Of a stretch of DNA of 64,000 nt, positions 44,149 to 55,000 are shown one piece after another. The position numbers and the translations under genes were made by a program. The first letter of the stretch is position 1. Each line of letters opens with the position of its first letter. The notes beneath the pieces are model-generated. The model made no database searches. It was not told the origin of the DNA and saw nothing but the letters and a program-made list of their open reading frames with translations. The stretch is from Amycolatopsis sp. cg9 (GTDB lineage: Bacteria; Actinomycetota; Actinomycetes; Mycobacteriales; Pseudonocardiaceae): positions 992,001-1,056,000 of the forward strand of contig NZ_CP166850.1 of the NCBI RefSeq assembly GCF_041346945.1, read 5' to 3'.

Positions 44149-45084
44149 TCAGGCGACCAGCAGCGTCTTCCCCACCGTCGTCCGGGATTCGATCGCCGCG
44201 TGGGCGGCCGCGGCCTGCTCCAGCGGGAAGCGCTGGCCGATCACCGGCACCAGCCGGCCCGCCGCCGCTTCCGCCAGCGCCGACTCCGTGAAAGCCCGCA
44301 GCTCCGCCGGGCTCCCGATCGAGCGCACCAGCGAGACGCCCCGCGCGGCAGCGTCCTCTTCGGACACTTCCGCCCACGAACCGCTCGCCAGCCCGTAGAC
44401 CGCCATCCGGCCACCGCGCCGCAGCAGCCCGAACGCGGCCGCGCCGATCGACCCGCCCACACCGTCGAAGACCACGTCGACCTCGCCCACCGCGGCCGCC
44501 CAATCCGGTGCCAGGTAGTCGACGACGGTGTCCGCTCCCGGCACCCGAGCCGCCTTCGCGGGGCCGCCCGCCGCGCCGATCACCGTGGCGCCCGCCGCCT
44601 TCGACAGCTGGACCAGCAGGCCTCCGACGCCGCCCGCCGCCGCCTCGACCAGGACTCGATCGCCCGGGCGCACCCTGGTGGCATGCACCAAGCCGGTCGC
44701 GGTGCGGCCGTCCGCGAGCACCGCCACCGCCGCGTCGAGCTCCAGGGCAGGCGGCACCGCGAACACTGCCGCCGCGTCCACCGCGACACGCTGGGCGTAG
44801 CCGCCGGAGCCGCCGGTCGACGTCACCACCCGCTGCCCGGCCAGTCCCGGGTCGACGCCTTCGCCGACCGCGCTGATCACCCCGCCGACGCCGTTGCCCG
44901 GGATCACCGGCGGCGTCACCCGGAACGGCCCGGGCGCGCCCGCCCGGAACTGCGTCTCGACGAACGTGGTGTTCACGAAGGCCACTTCGACCAGCACCTG
45001 ACCGGGCCCGGCGACGGGATCCGGTGCGTCCCCGGGAACCAGCACCTCCGGGCCGCCGAACTCGCGCAACCAAACAGCTCTCAT
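44149..45084 (-). CDS. Zinc-independent quinone oxidoreductase (MDR family)
   Basis: A 311-aa NADPH:quinone reductase-like enzyme. VLVEAAAGGVGGLLVQLSKA is the cofactor motif, and PPVIPGNGVGGVISAVGEGV the N-terminal GroES-fold motif, without zinc-ligand cysteines. ATG 45084 is favoured; ATG 45105 would place the start in the CTTCAAGTGAAG palindrome. Regulation by a MerR- or HxlR-type protein is possible. Confidence 0.85.
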   Translation of the reverse strand: MRAVWLREFGGPEVLVPGDAPDPVAGPGQVLVEVAFVNTTFVETQFRAGAPGPFRVTPPVIPGNGVGGVISAVGEGVDPGLAGQRVVTSTGGSGGYAQRVAVDAAAVFAVPPALELDAAVAVLADGRTATGLVHATRVRPGDRVLVEAAAGGVGGLLVQLSKAAGATVIGAAGGPAKAARVPGADTVVDYLAPDWAAAVGEVDVVFDGVGGSIGAAAFGLLRRGGRMAVYGLASGSWAEVSEEDAAARGVSLVRSIGSPAELRAFTESALAEAAAGRLVPVIGQRFPLEQAAAAHAAIESRTTVGKTLLVA

Positions 45085-45099
45085 GCGCCCACGCTGCAT

Positions 45100-45111
45100 C
45101 TTCAAGTGAAG
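45100..45111. promoter_or_regulatory. CTTCAAGTGAAG palindrome at the oxidoreductase promoter
   Basis: A perfect 12-bp palindrome 15 bp before ATG 45084. GAAGTCAA follows as a further half-site. MerR-family sites have this CTTCAAG-type arm. No regulator is adjacent. Confidence 0.4.
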
Positions 45112-45256
45112 TCGAAGTCAACGGTGTTGTCCGCGGGGCACCACGAATACCGCTCAGAAATGTCCGCGCAGCACGATGACACCGCCGTCCGGGTGGCTCA
45201 CCGTGAGTGGCAACACCGCACCGATTTTCGACGCAGACCGACCCAGGAGGCCGACC

Positions 45257-46372
45257 GTGCGTATCGCCGTTCCCCGTGAGATCAAGAAGCACGAGTACCG
45301 GGTCGCACTGACCCCGGCCGGCGTGCACGAACTGGTCGGGCGCGGGCACGACGTCTTCGTCGAAACCGGTGCCGGGACCGGCTCGTCGATCGCCGACGAG
45401 GAGTACGTCGCCGCCGGCGCGAAGATCCTCGCCACCGCGGACGAGACCTGGGCCGAGGGCGAGCTCGTCCTCAAGGTCAAGGAGCCCATCGCCGAGGAGT
45501 ACCCCCGGCTGCGCGCCGACCAGGTCCTCTTCACCTACCTGCACATCGCCGCCGACCGCCCGCTGACCGACGCGCTGCTGGCCGCGGGCACCACCGCGAT
45601 CGCCTACGAGACGGTCCAGACCGCGAACGGCGCCCTCCCGCTGCTCGCCCCGATGTCCGAGGTCGCGGGCCGGCTGGCCCCGCAGGTCGGCGCGTTCTCG
45701 CTGATGAAGCCGAGCGGCGGGCGCGGTGTCCTGCCCGGCGGCATCCCCGGCGTGCACCCGGCGCGCGTCGTCGTCATCGGCGGCGGTGTCGCCGGCCTCA
45801 ACGCCGCCCGCGTCGCGCTGGGCCTCGGCTCGGACGTCGAGATCCTCGACACCAACGTCGACCGCCTCCGCCAGATCGACAACGACTTCGGCGGCCGCAT
45901 CCGCACGGTGACGTCGAACCGCCTGTCGGTCGAGGAGTCGGTGCTGCAGGCGGACATGGTCATCGGCGCGGTGCTGGTGCCGGGTGCGAAGGCGCCGAAG
46001 CTGGTGTCGAACGAGCTCGTGTCCCGCATGAAGGCCGGCAGCGTGCTCGTCGACATCGCGATCGACCAGGGCGGCTGCTTCGCCGACTCGCGCCCGACCA
46101 CGCACGACGAGCCGACCTACACCGTGCACGAGTCGGTCTTCTACTGCGTCGCGAACATGCCGGGCGCGGTGCCCCGGACGTCGACCTACGGCCTCACCAA
46201 CGTCACGCTGCCTTACGCCGTACAGCTGGCCGAGCACGGCTGGAAGGCCGCGCTGCAGGCCGACGCCGCGCTGGCGAAGGGCCTCAACACGCACGCCGGC
46301 GCCCTCACCAACGGCCCGGTCGCGGTGGCGCACGACCTGGTGCACACGCCGCTGGCCACCGTTCTCGCCTGA
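45257..46372 (+). CDS. ald: Alanine dehydrogenase
   Basis: A 371-aa protein from GTG 45257, behind an ideal [26 protein letters not shown] and LVLKVKEP are the substrate-domain motifs, [20 protein letters not shown] binds NAD, and [11 protein letters not shown] and [18 protein letters not shown] are family signatures. It interconverts L-alanine with pyruvate and ammonia. No Lrp-type regulator is adjacent. Confidence 0.95.
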   Translation: MRIAVPREIKKHEYRVALTPAGVHELVGRGHDVFVETGAGTGSSIADEEYVAAGAKILATADETWAEGELVLKVKEPIAEEYPRLRADQVLFTYLHIAADRPLTDALLAAGTTAIAYETVQTANGALPLLAPMSEVAGRLAPQVGAFSLMKPSGGRGVLPGGIPGVHPARVVVIGGGVAGLNAARVALGLGSDVEILDTNVDRLRQIDNDFGGRIRTVTSNRLSVEESVLQADMVIGAVLVPGAKAPKLVSNELVSRMKAGSVLVDIAIDQGGCFADSRPTTHDEPTYTVHESVFYCVANMPGAVPRTSTYGLTNVTLPYAVQLAEHGWKAALQADAALAKGLNTHAGALTNGPVAVAHDLVHTPLATVLA

Positions 46373-46373
46373 C

Positions 46374-47486
46374 CTATCCCACCCGAGCGGGTCCCTGTCG
46401 TTCCGCGGCAGGGGCCCGCTCCCCTTTCGCCACCAGCCGGCGCCCGTAGGCGATCGCGGGCAGTTCGACCCACCTCCGGAGACCGCACGCGAAGAGCAGC
46501 GCGACGGCGGAGGTGGCGGCCGCCTTGCCCAGCCCGGTCGGGAACAGCAGCCCGGTCACGCCCGCCGCGCCCGTCTGGGCCAGGTAGAGCGCGTAGGAGC
46601 GGTCGCCGACGAACGTCAGCACGCGGCTCGAGAGCAGCCGCCGGACCGGGCCCGCCGAGACCACCGCGACCAGCAGCAGCGCGGCTCCCGCGGCGTAGAC
46701 CGGGACGACGAACTGCCAGTTCCCGCCGAACGCCCGCCCCAGCGGCTTGACCGACAGCTGGAGCACGCCGAACCCGAGCGCCACCAGCACCGCCGCGGCC
46801 GGGCTGGTCAGCGGCCGCAGCACGGCGAACCCGCGCGGGTGGTGCAGCGCCAGCGCGAGCAGGCAGCCGACGACCAGCGAGCCGTAGTGCACCGTCAGGC
46901 TCGCCCACTGGTGCGCGGGCGCCAGCGGCAGGACGCCGAGCACGAACCCCACCGCGCCCGCGCCGATCAGCAGGCGCAGCGCGGTCTTGCCCGTCTTGGC
47001 GAACGACGTCAGCACGAGCAGCGCGGGCCAGACCAGGTAGAACTTCTCCTCCACGCCCAGCGACCACGACGTCGGGTACGGCGTGTTGAAGTCGACGACT
47101 TCGTTGAGGAAGGTCAGGTAGTAGGGCATCGCGTCGGCGAGCCGGCTGCTCCCGTACGTCCCGGCGAGCGTCACCGCCAGCGCCGTCAGGCCGAGCAGCA
47201 GGAAGTACACCGGCATGATCCGGAAGACGCGGCGGACGTAGAAGTCGCGCGCCGAGATCCGGCCGGTGCGGTCCTCCTCGCGCAACGCCAGCGTCGTGAT
47301 CAGGAAGCCGGACAGTACGAAGAACAGCTGGACGGCGATCCAGCCCTGCAGCCGGTCGACCACCGGGCCGCCGTAGTGGAAGCACACGACGGCCAGCGCG
47401 GCGAGCGCGCGCAGGCCGGTCAGGCCGGGGAACCACGACGACGACCGGTATTCGGCGTGGTCGAGTGGCCGCCAAGAGATGATCAT
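46374..47486 (-). CDS. Acyltransferase-3 family membrane protein
   Basis: A 370-aa protein with about ten membrane helices. [22 protein letters not shown] at the N-terminus holds the catalytic-type Arg and His, and [13 protein letters not shown] is the second signature. It acylates sugars or lipids at the membrane. The stop is 1 bp from that of alanine dehydrogenase. It precedes the two-component genes on the same strand, 45 bp after the histidine kinase stop, so coexpression is possible. Confidence 0.85.
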   Translation of the reverse strand: MIISWRPLDHAEYRSSSWFPGLTGLRALAALAVVCFHYGGPVVDRLQGWIAVQLFFVLSGFLITTLALREEDRTGRISARDFYVRRVFRIMPVYFLLLGLTALAVTLAGTYGSSRLADAMPYYLTFLNEVVDFNTPYPTSWSLGVEEKFYLVWPALLVLTSFAKTGKTALRLLIGAGAVGFVLGVLPLAPAHQWASLTVHYGSLVVGCLLALALHHPRGFAVLRPLTSPAAAVLVALGFGVLQLSVKPLGRAFGGNWQFVVPVYAAGAALLLVAVVSAGPVRRLLSSRVLTFVGDRSYALYLAQTGAAGVTGLLFPTGLGKAAATSAVALLFACGLRRWVELPAIAYGRRLVAKGERAPAAERQGPARVG

Positions 47487-47531
47487 GCCCGCAGCGTCGG
47501 CCGCGGCCGCTGAACCGGACCTGAAGCGAGC

Positions 47532-48884
47532 TTAAGACGTCTTCAGCTCCGGAAGCGTGACGACGAACCGGCTGCCCGCTTCGGCCACGGCCGTGCCGCC
47601 GTGGGCGCGGGCGATGTCGGCCACGATGGCCAGGCCCAGCCCGGAACCGCCGTCGTCGCGGGCGCGGGCGTCGTCGAGGCGGACGAAGCGGTCGAAGACG
47701 CGCTCGCGGTCCGCTTCGGGGATGCCGGGCCCGTCGTCGGTGACCGTCAGCACGGCCCGTCCGTCCACAGCGGACACCTCGACGACGACCCGGGAAGCCG
47801 CGTGCCGCTCGGCGTTGTCGACGAGGTTGCGGACCAGCCGTTCCAGCCGCGCCCGGTGCCCGCGGACCACGGGTGCGCCGCTGACCACGAGCTCGGCTCG
47901 CCCGGCGGCGACGGCTTCGGCCGCTTCGGGCAGCAGCACGGGTTCGAGGCGGTCCGGGCCCGCGTGGTCGAGCTTGCCGAGCAGCACGAGGTCGGCGACG
48001 AGGTCCTGCAGCCGGGTGACGTCGAGCAGCGCGTTCTCGCAGGCGTGGCGCCAGTCGAGCCGGTCGGGGTGCGCGAGGAGAACCTCGAGCTGCGTCCGCA
48101 GCGACGCGAGCGGCGTCCGCAGCTCGTGCGACGCGTCGGAGGTGAACCGGCCCTGCCGGGTGACGGCCTCGTCGAGCCGGGCGAGCATCGCGTTCATCGT
48201 CCCGGCCAGCCGCGCGATCTCGTCGCCGCTGCGCGGGGCCGGCACGCGACGGCTCAGGTCGTGCGCGCCGATCTCGGCGACCTCGCCGCGGATGGCCTCG
48301 ACCGGCCGCAGCGACCGCCGGACGGCGAGCCACGCGATGACGCCGATGAGCAGCGCGACCGCGGGGACGCCGAACGTGAGCACGGTGCGGACGGAGTCGA
48401 CGGCCGCCTGGCCCGCGGGATCGATCGGCACCCCGGCGTAGACGTCGTACTTGCTGTCGCCGCTGACCTCGTGGATGACGTGCGCGGTGAGGGCCTCGTC
48501 GAACCCGCCCAGTTCGGGGGCGCAGCCGACGGACGCGGGGTCGGCGCGGTCGATCGCGTACGGCGGCAGCGTCACGTCGGCGTCGTACCCGCCCAGCGAC
48601 GCCCCGCGAAGCGCCGGGCAGGACGCGACCCGGTGCCCCGACCGGTCGGTGACCTCGAAGATCGAGTCGCGCACGAGCAACGCCAGGTCCGCGGGCCGGG
48701 CCCCGGTGTCGAGCAGCTGGACGATCGCCTGGGCGCGGGCGTAGGCGATCTGCGTCGCGGCGTTTTCGAGGCGGTCCTGCGCCTGGAGCACGAACCAGAC
48801 CGACATGGCCCCCAGCGCCACGGCCGACGCGGCGAAGGCCGTCACCGCAACGCGGAAGCGCGTCGAGTACCGGACCCTAAGCAC
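47532..48884 (-). CDS. Sensor histidine kinase
   Basis: A 450-aa protein from GTG 48884. TM1 is at about 12-32 and TM2 at about 163-185, enclosing a 130-residue extracellular sensor domain with two cysteines. A HAMP follows (RRSLRPVEAIRGEVAEIG), then the phosphoacceptor SDASHELRTPLASLRTQLE, N box RLVRNLVDNAERHA, and G boxes DDGPGIPEADRERVF and GGSGLGLAIV. The start overlaps the response regulator by 8 bp. The stimulus is unknown. Confidence 0.92.
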   Translation of the reverse strand: MLRVRYSTRFRVAVTAFAASAVALGAMSVWFVLQAQDRLENAATQIAYARAQAIVQLLDTGARPADLALLVRDSIFEVTDRSGHRVASCPALRGASLGGYDADVTLPPYAIDRADPASVGCAPELGGFDEALTAHVIHEVSGDSKYDVYAGVPIDPAGQAAVDSVRTVLTFGVPAVALLIGVIAWLAVRRSLRPVEAIRGEVAEIGAHDLSRRVPAPRSGDEIARLAGTMNAMLARLDEAVTRQGRFTSDASHELRTPLASLRTQLEVLLAHPDRLDWRHACENALLDVTRLQDLVADLVLLGKLDHAGPDRLEPVLLPEAAEAVAAGRAELVVSGAPVVRGHRARLERLVRNLVDNAERHAASRVVVEVSAVDGRAVLTVTDDGPGIPEADRERVFDRFVRLDDARARDDGGSGLGLAIVADIARAHGGTAVAEAGSRFVVTLPELKTS

Positions 48885-49539
48885 CCGGCGCCACCAGGTA
48901 GCCGGCGCCGCGGACCGTCCGGATGCTGGCGGCGCCGAGCTTGCGCCGCAGCGCGCTGACGTGCACCTCGACGAGGTTGGCGGTCGCGGAGGCGGCGAAG
49001 TCCCAGAGGTTGTCGAGCAGCTCGGCCTTGGTGACCACCTGCCCCGGCCGCTGCATGAGGTAGGCGAGCAGGGCGAACTCCTTGCCGGTGAGCGCGATGT
49101 CGGCCCCGCCGCGCCGGCAGGTCCGGCCGGCCTGGTCGAGCTCGAGGTCCCCCAGCTTGAGCACCCCCGGCCGGGTGGCGCCGCCCCGCCGGATCAGCGC
49201 CCGCAGCCGTGAGAGCAGCACGCCGTAGGAGAAGGGCTTGGGCAGGAAGTCGTCGGCACCGGTGTCGAGCGCCTCGATCTCGTCGTCCTCCCCGTCCTTC
49301 GCGGTGAGCATGAGGATCGGCGTGCTGTCACCTTGCTCCCGCAGCCGCCGGCAGACGCGGTACCCGTTCAGCCCGGGCAGCATGATGTCCAGGACGATGG
49401 CGGAGTAGGGGTGTTCCCCGGCGTACCAGAGCGCGTCCCGCCCGTTGTGCGCGACGTCGACGGCGTACCCCTCGGCGCTCAGCCCGGCCCGGAGAGCCTC
49501 GGCGAGCCGCCGCTCATCCTCGACGAGCAAGATCCGCAT
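48877..49539 (-). CDS. OmpR-family response regulator
   Basis: A 220-aa protein. The receiver domain has EDE near residue 8, the phosphoacceptor in IVLDIMLPGLNG (about Asp51) and a conserved Lys in FLPKPF. The C-terminal winged helix reads LTGKEFALLAYLM, NLVEVHVSALRRKLG and TVRGAGYLV. It forms an operon with the sensor kinase. Its upstream region carries the 29-bp tandem repeats. Confidence 0.93.
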   Translation of the reverse strand: MRILLVEDERRLAEALRAGLSAEGYAVDVAHNGRDALWYAGEHPYSAIVLDIMLPGLNGYRVCRRLREQGDSTPILMLTAKDGEDDEIEALDTGADDFLPKPFSYGVLLSRLRALIRRGGATRPGVLKLGDLELDQAGRTCRRGGADIALTGKEFALLAYLMQRPGQVVTKAELLDNLWDFAASATANLVEVHVSALRRKLGAASIRTVRGAGYLVAPGA

Positions 49540-50035
49540 CGCGCCACGATGCCACACCACCGAACCGGCACCCGCCAACGCCACCGGGCCACCACCGCAC
49601 CCGCCAACACCACCGGACCACCACCGCACCCGCCAACACCACCGGACCACGACGGGACAACGCTGGGTCCGCCACGTACGGCACCGCGGGGGTCCGGGGG
49701 CTCGGCCCCCGGGCAATACGACGAAGTCGAGCGAAGGGCGAAGCCCAAAGGAGAGACGAAGGGGCGACCCGCTCAACCAGCCTGGGGGTCACTGGGAGCG
49801 GGCCGCCGATACCTAGCTTAGAGGTCTTCGGGCGACTTCGCTGCACCGGGTCGGCAAGTCGAGCGAATTCTTTACCAAGTTGATCTGTCCCGTCCGGTAA
49901 ACCCTCAGGTCACGCGCATCCCCGATTGCGGAACGTGACGAAGGTCGCTCCCCGCGGGTTCGGCAGTTCCGTGCGCGCGACCGGCAGCGGTAGGGCAGGA
50001 TGACGCCGCATCAGCGGGGAACGTTAGGGGACGGT
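49540..50035. other. 496-bp gene-free region between the two-component system and ABC-2 operon
   Basis: No credible gene on either strand. It contains the 29-bp tandem repeats (49569-49655), a perfect 8-bp hairpin CCGGGGGC-TCG-GCCCCCGG (49694-49712), and a Lys/Glu-rich-looking pseudo-frame AAGTCGAGCGAAGGGCGAAG that does not continue. The right half (49820-50035) probably holds the ABC-2 promoter; TTAGGGGA lies next to its start. Confidence 0.6.
49569..49655. repeat. Three tandem 29-bp repeats upstream of the response regulator
   Basis: Three head-to-tail units, each starting CACCCGCCAAC, at 49569, 49598 and 49627. The first two differ at two positions and the last four bases of the third diverge. 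The unit length is not a multiple of three, and there are no spacers, so it is neither coding nor CRISPR. The array starts 30 bp before the response-regulator ATG on its 5' side. Confidence 0.85.
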
Positions 50036-51073
50036 ATGCACGACGGCAGTGGCCGGATTGTGGTGCAGAACCTGAGCAAGCAGTTCGGCGCGGTGAACGC
50101 GGTGCAGAACCTCAGCTTCACGGTCGAACCCGGGTCGGTGACGGGCTTCCTCGGCCCGAACGGCGCCGGGAAGACGACCACGTTGCGCATGCTGCTCGGG
50201 TTGGTGACGCCCACTTCCGGGGCGGCGACGATCAACGGTCGCCCGCACTCGCAGCTGGGGAACCCGGCGCGGGTGGTCGGCTCGGTTTTGGAAAACGAGG
50301 GTTTCCACCCGGGCCGGACGGCCCGCAACCACCTCCGGGTCTACGCGGCGGCCATCGGCGTGCCGGACCGGCGCGCGGACGAGGTGCTCGGCCTGGTGGG
50401 CCTGGGCAGTGCCGCGGACCGGAAGGCGGGCGGGTTCTCGCTCGGCATGCGGCAGCGGCTGGCGCTGGCCACCGCGCTGCTCGGCGACCCGCAGGTGCTG
50501 GTGCTGGACGAGCCGACGAACGGCCTCGACCCCGAGGGCATCCTGTGGCTGCGGAACTTCCTGCGTTCCTACGCGCGCGAGCAGCGGCGGACCGTGCTGG
50601 TGTCGAGCCACCTGCTGAACGAGGTCGAGCAGCTGATCGACCAGGTCGTGATCATCAGCCAGGGCGTCACGCGCTACTACGGCCCGCTGGAGCAGCTGCG
50701 CAAGAGCCAGCAGTCGCGGGTGCTGGTGCAGCCGGCGGACCCGTCGGCGCTCGTGAAGGCGTTGCAGGAGAACGGCATCACCGGGGTTTCGCCGACGCCG
50801 GACGGCCGGGTCGCGGTCGCCGGGTCGAGCGTCCAGCAGATCGGTGACATCGCCGCGAAGGCCGGGATCGCGGTCTACGGGATGCAGGAGGACCACGCCG
50901 ACCTGGAGCGGATGTTCTTCCAGCTGACGCAGGGCCAGTACGCCGGCGCGCCGGGTTACCCGCCGCAGCCGCAGTACCAGGGCCCGCCGCCCGGGTACCC
51001 GCCGCAGCAGTACCCGCCTTCGGGCCCGCAGCAGCAACAGCAGCAACAGCACTGGGGAGGACCGCAGCAGTGA
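50036..51073 (+). CDS. ABC transporter ATP-binding protein (ABC-2 type)
   Basis: A 345-aa protein; TTAGGGGA precedes ATG 50036. Walker A is GPNGAGKTT, the signature FSLGMRQRLALA, and Walker B VLVLDEPTNGLDPEG. The last 50 residues are a Pro/Gln/Tyr-rich tail (GYPPQPQYQGPPPGYPPQ, then QQQQQQQ), unusual for this family. The adjacent permease starts inside its stop codon. The substrate is unknown; drug or lantibiotic self-protection exporters have this layout. Confidence 0.9.
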   Translation: MHDGSGRIVVQNLSKQFGAVNAVQNLSFTVEPGSVTGFLGPNGAGKTTTLRMLLGLVTPTSGAATINGRPHSQLGNPARVVGSVLENEGFHPGRTARNHLRVYAAAIGVPDRRADEVLGLVGLGSAADRKAGGFSLGMRQRLALATALLGDPQVLVLDEPTNGLDPEGILWLRNFLRSYAREQRRTVLVSSHLLNEVEQLIDQVVIISQGVTRYYGPLEQLRKSQQSRVLVQPADPSALVKALQENGITGVSPTPDGRVAVAGSSVQQIGDIAAKAGIAVYGMQEDHADLERMFFQLTQGQYAGAPGYPPQPQYQGPPPGYPPQQYPPSGPQQQQQQQHWGGPQQ

Positions 51074-51954
51074 TGGGCAACCTGATCAAAGCGGAGTTCC
51101 GCAAGACGCTGTCGCTGAACACGTGGTGGGTGCTGCTGATCCCGCTGGCACTGGTGGCGTTCTGGCTGACCTTCGTCTGGGGCAAGATCACCAACGACTT
51201 CGCGGACTTCATCGGCTCGAGCGACGCGCGCGAGGTCGCGGGCGCGGTCGGCCTGGACGCGAGCAAGCTGCCGGTCGGGCTGCTGGCGTTCGCGCACGGC
51301 GTGAACATCGCGCAGCTCATCCCCGGCCTGTTCGGCGTCTTCGCGCTGGCGGGCGAGTACCGCAGCAAGACGATCACGACGACGTTCCTGACCGCGCCGA
51401 ACCGGATCACGGCGCTGACCGCGAAGATGCTCACCTACGTGGCGTGGGGCGCGATCTACGGCCTGGTGAGCTTCGGCGTTTCGGCGGTCGCGGTGATGGC
51501 GTCGGTCGACTCCGGCCGGTGGCCCAGCGCGGGCCAGTGGCTGGCCGCGCTCGGCGGGACGATCCTGGCCTCGGTGCTGGTGACGCTGTTCGGCATCGGG
51601 TTCGGCGCGGTGCTGCGCAGTGTGCCGCTCGCCGTGGTGCTGTTCCTGGTGTGGTTCCTGATCGTGGAGAACGTGCTGGTCATCGCGCTCTGGGGCCCGG
51701 TCGACATCCTGGGCGGGATCCTGCCGAACGGCACCGCCAACGGGATCGTGGGCGGGATCGCGGCGGACGCCTTCGGGATCAACACGCTCAACCTGCCGGG
51801 CGGGGTCGACCACTGGTCGCAGCTGGGCCTGCAGCTCGCGGCGGGCGCACCGGGCGTGATCTCGTGGTGGGCTTCGGCGCTGATCTTCTTCGCCTGGACC
51901 ATGCTCTTCTTCGGCCTCGGCTGGCTGGGCAACCAGAAGCGCGACATCACCTAG
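51070..51954 (+). CDS. ABC-2 type permease
   Basis: A 294-aa protein from GTG 51070 (or ATG 51073), overlapping the ATPase stop. Six hydrophobic segments (LNTWWVLLIPLALVAFWLTF, then VPLAVVLFLVWFLIVENVLV and others) and an extracellular loop after the first helix match ABC-2 permeases. GEYRSKTITTTFLTAPNR is the conserved cytoplasmic loop. It forms the transporter with the preceding protein. Confidence 0.88.
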   Translation: MMGNLIKAEFRKTLSLNTWWVLLIPLALVAFWLTFVWGKITNDFADFIGSSDAREVAGAVGLDASKLPVGLLAFAHGVNIAQLIPGLFGVFALAGEYRSKTITTTFLTAPNRITALTAKMLTYVAWGAIYGLVSFGVSAVAVMASVDSGRWPSAGQWLAALGGTILASVLVTLFGIGFGAVLRSVPLAVVLFLVWFLIVENVLVIALWGPVDILGGILPNGTANGIVGGIAADAFGINTLNLPGGVDHWSQLGLQLAAGAPGVISWWASALIFFAWTMLFFGLGWLGNQKRDIT

Positions 51955-51965
51955 GTTTCACCCGT

Positions 51966-52006
51966 CCGTGAAGGCCACCTCGACGTCGTCGGGGTGGCCT
52001 TCACGG
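51966..52006 (+). terminator. 14-bp hairpin after the ABC-2 operon
   Basis: CCGTGAAGGCCACC pairs perfectly with GGTGGCCTTCACGG around a 13-nt loop, 11 bp after the permease stop. Same arms as the hairpin at 27579 and nearly the same as 44095. Confidence 0.72.
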
Positions 52007-52051
52007 CGTTGGCGGAAATAAATTGTCGGTGGCGGCGCTTACTGTCCCTAC

Positions 52052-55000
52052 GTGACCACCGCTCCGCCCCGCTCCCGTCAAGAGCTCCCACCAGCCGAGA
52101 CCGCCGGCTGGGTCCGCCGGCTGTCCGCCGCGGCCTGGGAGCACCGCGCGCTCGTCGTGCTGTCGCTGGTCGCCGCCGTCTTCAGCGTCGGGGTGCAGGC
52201 CGCGAGCCCGCTGCTGGTGCGCACGGCGGTGGACGACGCGGTGGCTGGGCAGACCGGCGGGCTGCCCGGGGTCGCGGTCTTCCTGATCTCGTTGCAGCTG
52301 GTGGCGTTCGGCACCGCGTTCGTGCGCCGGTACGTCGGCGGGAAGCTCGCCCTCGGCGTCCAGCACGACCTGCGGCAGCGGGTCTTCAACGCGGTTTCGC
52401 GGCTGGACGGCGGCAAGCAGGACGCCATGCGCACCGGCCAGATCGTCTCGCGCGCGATCTCCGACCTGCAGCTGGTCACCGGGATCCTGATGCAGATCCC
52501 GGTGTCCTTCGGTTCGGTGCTCTTCGCGCTGCTCTCGTTCGCGGCGATGCTGTGGCTGTCCCCGGTGCTGACGCTGATCGCGCTGGTCGTCACGCCCGCG
52601 GTCGGCATCATCGTGGCGCGCGGGCGCAAGCGGCTCTTTCCGGCGACGTGGTCGGCGCAGCAGCGCGCGGGCGACGTCGCGCAGCAGGTCGAGGAGACCG
52701 TCACCGGCGTCCGCGTGGTCAAGGGTTTCGGTCAGGAGGCGCGGGAAGTCGGGCGGCTCGAAGCGACCGCGCGCAAGTTGTTCGCGGAGCGGCTTCGCGC
52801 GGCGAAGCTGTCCGCGGTACCGACGGCGACGACCGCGTCGCTGCCCGCCGCCGGTCAGGTCGCGGTGCTCGGCATCGGCGGCGTCCTCGCCATGAACGGC
52901 GCCATCACGCTCGGCACGTTCCTCGCCTTCGCGACCTACCTCGCGACGCTGGTCGGGCCGGCGCGGATGCTGTCCAGCCTGGTCGTGCAGGCCCAGCTGA
53001 CCCGCGCCGGCGCCGAGCGCGTGTACGAGCTGATCGACGCGCAGCCGGAGGTCGTCGACGCACCGGACGCGCGGCCGCTGCCGGACGGCCCGCTGGGCGT
53101 GGAGCTCGACGCTGTCCGCTTCGGGTACACGCGCAGCGACCCGGTGCTGAACGGGCTTTCGGTCACCGCGCACCCGGGCGAGACCCTCGCGCTGGTCGGC
53201 ACCGCGGGCTCCGGGAAGTCCACGATCTCGCTGCTGCTGCCGCGGTTCTACGACGTGCACGCGGGCGCGGTCCGGGTCGGCGGCCTCGACGTCCGGGACG
53301 TGCCGCTGCGGCAGCTGCGCCAGGCGATCGGCGTGGTGTTCGAAGAGGCGTTCCTGTTCTCCACGACGATCCGGGACAACATCGCGTACGGCCGGCCGGA
53401 CGCGAGCGACGAAGAGATCTTCGCGGCCGCGCGCGCGGCGGAGGCGGACGAGTTCATCCGCGCGCTGCCGGAGGGCTACGAAACGCTGGTCGGCGAACGC
53501 GGGCTGACGCTCTCGGGCGGCCAGCGGCAGCGGCTCGGGCTGGCCAGGGCGCTGATCACCGACCCGCGGATCCTCATCCTCGACGACGCGACGTCGGCGA
53601 TCGACACCGTCACCGAAGCCGCGATCTACGACACCCTGCGCTCGGTCACGGCGAGCCGCACGACGCTGCTGATCGCGCACCGGCGCTCGACGCTGGCGCT
53701 GGCCGACCGGATCGCGGTGCTGGACGACGGCCGCGTCGTCGACGTCGGCACCGAAGCCGAGCTGATGGCGCGCTGCCCGCTCTTCCGCGAGCTGATCGCG
53801 GGCCCGGGCGACGGCGTCGAGGAGAAGCACCGGTGCGAGGGGCTCGACCTCGGCCCGGCCGGGGTCACGCCGTCGCTGTGGCCGCACGAAGAACGTGACG
53901 AGGTCGACGAACTGGCCGACGCGGCGCGCCTGCGCAGCGGCGACCCGAACAGCAGCGGGTTCGTCGGCCGCGGCGGCGCCGGCCTCGACCTGCCGCCGAC
54001 GCCGGAGCTGATCGAGGGTGTGCGGCAGCTCCCGCCGGCCGTCGACGAGCCGCGGCTGTCCGATGTGGACGTCACGGCGCCCGACCCCGGCTTCCGGCTG
54101 GCCCGGCTGCTGCGGCCGGTCCGCTGGCCGCTGGCCGTGGTCGTCGGCCTGGTGGCGGCGGACGCGCTGGCGTCGATCGCGCTGCCCGCGCTGTACCAGT
54201 TCGGCGTCGACCACGGCGTCCGCACGGGCGTCGAGTGGCTGGTCTGGCTGGCGGCCGGCATCGGCGCGGTGGTGATCGCGGCCGACTGGCTGGTCGTGTT
54301 CGCGCAGACCCGGCTGACTTCGCGGGTCGGCGAGACGGTGCTGTACTCGCTGCGCGTCCGCAGCTACGCGCACCTGCAGCGGCTCGGCCTCGACTACTAC
54401 GAGCGGGAGCTGTCCGGGAAGATCATGACCCGGATGACGACGGACGTCGACGCGCTCTCGACGTTCCTGCAGACCGGGCTGGCCACGGCGGTGGTCAGCG
54501 CGCTGACGCTGGCCGGGATCGCGGCCGCGCTGCTGGTCACCGACGCCGGGCTGGCGTTGTACGCGCTGGCGATGGTGCCGGTGCTGGTGGTGGCCACGGT
54601 GATCTTCCGGCGGGCGGCGTCGAAGGCGTACAACGAGGCCCGCGAGCGGGTCAGCGTCGTCAACGCGGACATGCAGGAGAACGTCAGCGGGCTGCGCGTC
54701 ACCCAGGCGTACTCGCGCGAAGACCGGTCCGCGGCGGCGTTCGCCTCGCTGAGCGACTCGTACCGGCGCTCCCGGCTGCGGGCCCAGCAGTACGTCGCCA
54801 CGTACTTCCCGCTGGTGGCGCTGCTGTCCGACCTGGCGACCACGACGGTGCTGGTGGCGGGCGCGAACCGCGTCGCGGCGGGCACGCTGTCGGCCGGCGT
54901 GCTACTGGCGTTCCTGCTGTACCTGCAGCAGTTCTTCTCGCCGATCCAGCAGCTGTCGTCGGTGTTCGACGGCTACCAGCAGGCCCGCGTCGGCCTCGGC

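Noticed and set aside
49569..49655. Short CRISPR array
   Set aside because: Units are directly abutting with no spacers, and there are no cas genes.
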